DNA from: Spartobacteria bacterium
GTDB taxonomy: Bacteria; Verrucomicrobiota; Verrucomicrobiia; Chthoniobacterales; UBA10450
Length of the DNA stretch: 6,685 nt
Assembly (NCBI GenBank): GCA_003445855.1
Contig: DMCG01000063.1
Location: forward strand, 1-6,685
Reading direction: 5' to 3'
Shown here piece after piece: positions 4,124 through 6,685 of this stretch (positions are counted from its first letter, which is position 1; the number at the start of each line of letters is the position of its first letter). A program made the position numbers and the translations under genes. Below the pieces are notes generated by a model. It saw only the letters and a list, made by a program, of their open reading frames with translations, made no database searches and was not told the DNA's origin.

Positions 4124-6685
4124 TCAGTGCGCTCCGGCCGGCACTGGTTTGATCCGGCCATCGCCGGCTTCAGTCGGCTCAGGCGCGGGCTCTCCTTCGT
4201 GATGAGTGTGCGCGCTGCGCAGGAACGGCACTTTGTCGAGCACGTGTTCCTGGAACCATTCGACCCAGAGGTAAATCACCGGTGTGACGAAGAGTGTGAT
4301 CATCTGCGAGAAAATCAGGCCGCCGACAATGACCAGGCCAAGCGGGCGACGCGAAGAAGCGTCTGACCCGACACCGAGTGCGAGCGGCAGTGCGCCCATG
4401 AGCGCGGAAAGCGTGGTCATCATGATCGGGCGAAAGCGCTCGAGGCTCGCCTCGTGAATGGCGGAGCGGAGGTCCCATCCTTCGTCGATCCGTTGCAATG
4501 CAAAATTGACAACCATGATTCCGTTCTTCTTGACGATGCCGAGGAGCAGGAACAAACCGATGACACTGTAAAGCGAAAGTGTCGATCCAAAGATCCAGAG
4601 TGTAAAAAGTCCGCCAACTACCGCGGGCACGATCGCGGGAAACAGCACGGTAATCGGGTGAACATAGCTTTCGTAGAGAATTCCGAGGATGACATACATG
4701 ACGAAGATGGCCGAGATGATGAGCAGCGGCAGCGCCTTGAAAAGCTGACTGAAGACGAGCGCTTCGCCTTGGAATGTCGCTTGCACACTTGGGAATTGGC
4801 CGTGCACCTGCGCAAAAGCGTCCTCGATAAACTTCGTGGCGTCGCCGATCGCAATGTTCGGCAGCAAATTGAAGTTGATGGTGACGCTGGTGAATTGGTT
4901 GAAGTGATTGACCGCTTGCGGACCGACGACTTGCTTTGTCGATGTTACAGCGCGGAGCGGCACGAGATTGGCGTTAAGGCCGGTGTTCGTGGTAGTTGCT
5001 CCACCACCCGATCCACTCGCGCCAATTGTGCCGACGCTGTTGCTGCGCACGTAGAGATTGTCAAGATCACCCGGCTGCGCGCGCTCGTCGTCCTTTACTT
5101 CGAGAATGACCTGATATTGGTCTTCCGGCTGTTTGATCAAATAGACGTAGTTCTGTGAGTAGGCCGTTCGCAGGAGGCTTTGCACCGCGGCAGTGGAGAC
5201 GCCGTAAGTTGCAGCGCGCTCGCGGTCGATATCGATGGTGAGATTGGGGGTGCTGTTGTAGTAATCCGAACGCACGGTGGCAAAGCCTTTGAAGTCGCGC
5301 AGCCTGGTCATCAACTGATCGGCGACGGCGTAAACGTCATCGGGCACAATGCCACTGATGGTATAGGCATACTGTCCCTGCGTCTGGCTGGTCGCGCCGA
5401 TATTGATTTGCAAAACCGGATTCGGCTGCAAGACCGCGGTGACTCCTGGAAGAGCGCCGATTGATTTTTGCAACTGTGGAATGCACTGCTCGATCGGCGG
5501 CCGCTGGCTTCTTGGTTTCAGGAATACGAACATGAGTGCCTGCGACCCGGCGGTGCGGCTGGAAAAACCGGCGAGGGTGAAGAATTGCGCGACGTTCGGA
5601 TCTTCCCGTAACTTTTGGTTCACCTGCTGTTGATAAGCGTGCATTTGCGCGGGCGACGAACCTTCCTGCGCGATGAAAACTCCCCTGATGAAACCGCTAT
5701 CTCCGGGCGGCAATAACGTGAAGGGCAGATGCGTGAAGAAAAACCAGAGCCCGAGAATGCATCCGAGGAGGATCGGGACGGTCAGCCAGGCGCGATCGAG
5801 GAAGGCGTCGAGATATCTTCCGTAAGCTTGAATGACTAGTTTGATCCTGTCGCCCACCCAACGTTCAACGTGGCTCTTCTTATGGCCTGGTCCGTGTTCG
5901 CGCAGCAGGCGCGCGCACATCAACGGTGTGAGGGTGAGCGAGACAAGTCCGGAAGCGAAGATCGCGACGATAATCGTCACGGAAAATTCGCGAAAGATTC
6001 GCCCGAGCAGACCGGGCAAAAAGACGAGCGGAATAAAAACGGCCGCGAGCGAGATCGTCATCGCAAGGATCGTGAAGGAAATTTCGCCAGCGCTGTTGAA
6101 GGCGGCCTTGAGGATGGATTCACCATGCTCCGCGCGCCTAACGACATTTTCCAAAAAGACAATCGCGTCATCGACCAGAAAGCCGATCGCCAGCGTCATC
6201 GCCATCAAGGTGAGATTGTTGATCGAGTAATTGAGCGCGTACATGACCGCGACCGTGAACAAGAGCGAGAGCGGGAGCGCGACGACCGGGATCAGCGTAT
6301 CGGTCGCGCGCCCGAGGAAGGCGTAGATGACCAGGACGACAAGGATGAAGGCGATGAAGAGCGTCGTTTGCACATCGTGCACGGAATTGACGATGCTCTG
6401 CGACCGATCGAACACAGGAACAAGTGCGATCGATCCGGGCAAGCTCGCCCGCAACTCGGGGAAGAGCGCCTTAACTGAGTTCGCGACTTCGACTGCGTTT
6501 GCGCCCGCCTGCCGCGAGACTGCCAGGACTACAACAGAGCCCGGCGGATTGAATCCGCGCATCCAAAAAGTGCGGGACAACCTCTCGTCTTGCACACTCT
6601 GGCGAACATCAGCCACGTCGCGCAGATGAACGGGCGAGCCATCTTTGTTCCGCGCCACAATGAGATTGCGATATCCTTCCGCCTG
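4124..6685 (-). CDS. RND multidrug efflux transporter, HAE1/MdtB-MdtC type (5' end outside window)
   Basis: The frame is open to the right window edge, giving the last 853 residues of a protein normally about 1030-1050 long. TM1 and the first part of the porter domain are missing. Numbered from the edge, TM2-TM6 lie at about 107-256, TM7 at 299-320, the second periplasmic half at 321-647, and TM8-TM12 at 648-808. TM4 carries GFLVDDAIVFLENV with the proton-relay pair Asp172-Asp173. TM10 carries GIVKKNG, where Lys720 matches the essential AcrB lysine. The TM11-TM12 part, with ASSRRPLGLVIVGGL and TPVIYLW, resembles MdtB/MdtC more than AcrB. As an inner-membrane proton/drug antiporter it would work with a membrane-fusion protein and a TolC-like channel, neither in view. 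A Gly/Ser/Thr-rich stretch (about 550-573) enlarges one periplasmic loop. The C-terminus has a His-rich HTHHEGE tail. A GTG at 6658 is an internal valine. Confidence 0.95.
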   Translation of the reverse strand, partial: QAEGYRNLIVARNKDGSPVHLRDVADVRQSVQDERLSRTFWMRGFNPPGSVVVLAVSRQAGANAVEVANSVKALFPELRASLPGSIALVPVFDRSQSIVNSVHDVQTTLFIAFILVVLVIYAFLGRATDTLIPVVALPLSLLFTVAVMYALNYSINNLTLMAMTLAIGFLVDDAIVFLENVVRRAEHGESILKAAFNSAGEISFTILAMTISLAAVFIPLVFLPGLLGRIFREFSVTIIVAIFASGLVSLTLTPLMCARLLREHGPGHKKSHVERWVGDRIKLVIQAYGRYLDAFLDRAWLTVPILLGCILGLWFFFTHLPFTLLPPGDSGFIRGVFIAQEGSSPAQMHAYQQQVNQKLREDPNVAQFFTLAGFSSRTAGSQALMFVFLKPRSQRPPIEQCIPQLQKSIGALPGVTAVLQPNPVLQINIGATSQTQGQYAYTISGIVPDDVYAVADQLMTRLRDFKGFATVRSDYYNSTPNLTIDIDRERAATYGVSTAAVQSLLRTAYSQNYVYLIKQPEDQYQVILEVKDDERAQPGDLDNLYVRSNSVGTIGASGSGGGATTTNTGLNANLVPLRAVTSTKQVVGPQAVNHFNQFTSVTINFNLLPNIAIGDATKFIEDAFAQVHGQFPSVQATFQGEALVFSQLFKALPLLIISAIFVMYVILGILYESYVHPITVLFPAIVPAVVGGLFTLWIFGSTLSLYSVIGLFLLLGIVKKNGIMVVNFALQRIDEGWDLRSAIHEASLERFRPIMMTTLSALMGALPLALGVGSDASSRRPLGLVIVGGLIFSQMITLFVTPVIYLWVEWFQEHVLDKVPFLRSAHTHHEGEPAPEPTEAGDGRIKPVPAGAH

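Noticed and set aside
4454..5158. 234-residue open frame on the plus strand
   Set aside because: It is antisense to the RND gene, has no recognisable domain, and has a composition typical of a shadow frame, while the opposite strand encodes a clear transporter.
5870..6478. 202-residue open frame on the plus strand rich in Arg, Asp and Glu
   Set aside because: Its charged, repetitive composition is what the antisense strand of hydrophobic transporter codons produces. It lies wholly within the RND gene.

Overview
The window reads as a chromosomal stretch of a moderately GC-rich, Gram-negative, free-living bacterium. The evidence is an RND inner-membrane pump, a KirBac-type potassium channel, an exported cupin, starts without clear Shine-Dalgarno sequences, and many short dispersed repeats and hairpins between genes. 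This style suggests a soil lineage such as Verrucomicrobiota. That placement is a guess from general character, because no ribosomal or other marker gene is present.

Layout, left to right. Positions 1-328 are non-coding and carry two dispersed-repeat segments. A short exported cupin (329-853, +) follows. Next is a junction (about 881-1062) with a small palindrome, a heptamer tandem array and the C-terminal end of a decayed VOC/glyoxalase-type gene on the minus strand. A NYN/LabA-like putative nuclease gene (1082-1807, +) comes next and ends in a hairpin that resembles a terminator. After a short gap come two minus-strand genes read in the order KirBac-like channel (3293-2427) then [2Fe-2S] thioredoxin-like ferredoxin (2369-2001), separated by a hairpin. 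Positions 3294-4123 form an 830-bp non-coding repeat island. The rest of the window is the C-terminal three quarters of an MdtB/MdtC-type RND exporter on the minus strand. Its 5' end lies beyond the right edge.

The genes do not form one pathway. The channel and ferredoxin are co-directional and close enough to be co-transcribed. The RND pump probably belongs to an efflux operon whose membrane-fusion partner would lie to the right of the window.

The most interesting content is the repeats. A unit of about 235 bp is present twice in the 3294-4123 island, with a further copy of its first half at 112-223 and of its AT-rich core at 1893-1915. A different repeat of about 60 bp lies inverted at 14-74 and also inside the coding sequence of the NYN gene (1667-1725), where it forms part of the linker. 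Several hairpins are headed by GTAG, as in REP elements mobilised by RAYT transposases. No complete, clearly new multi-gene system is visible.
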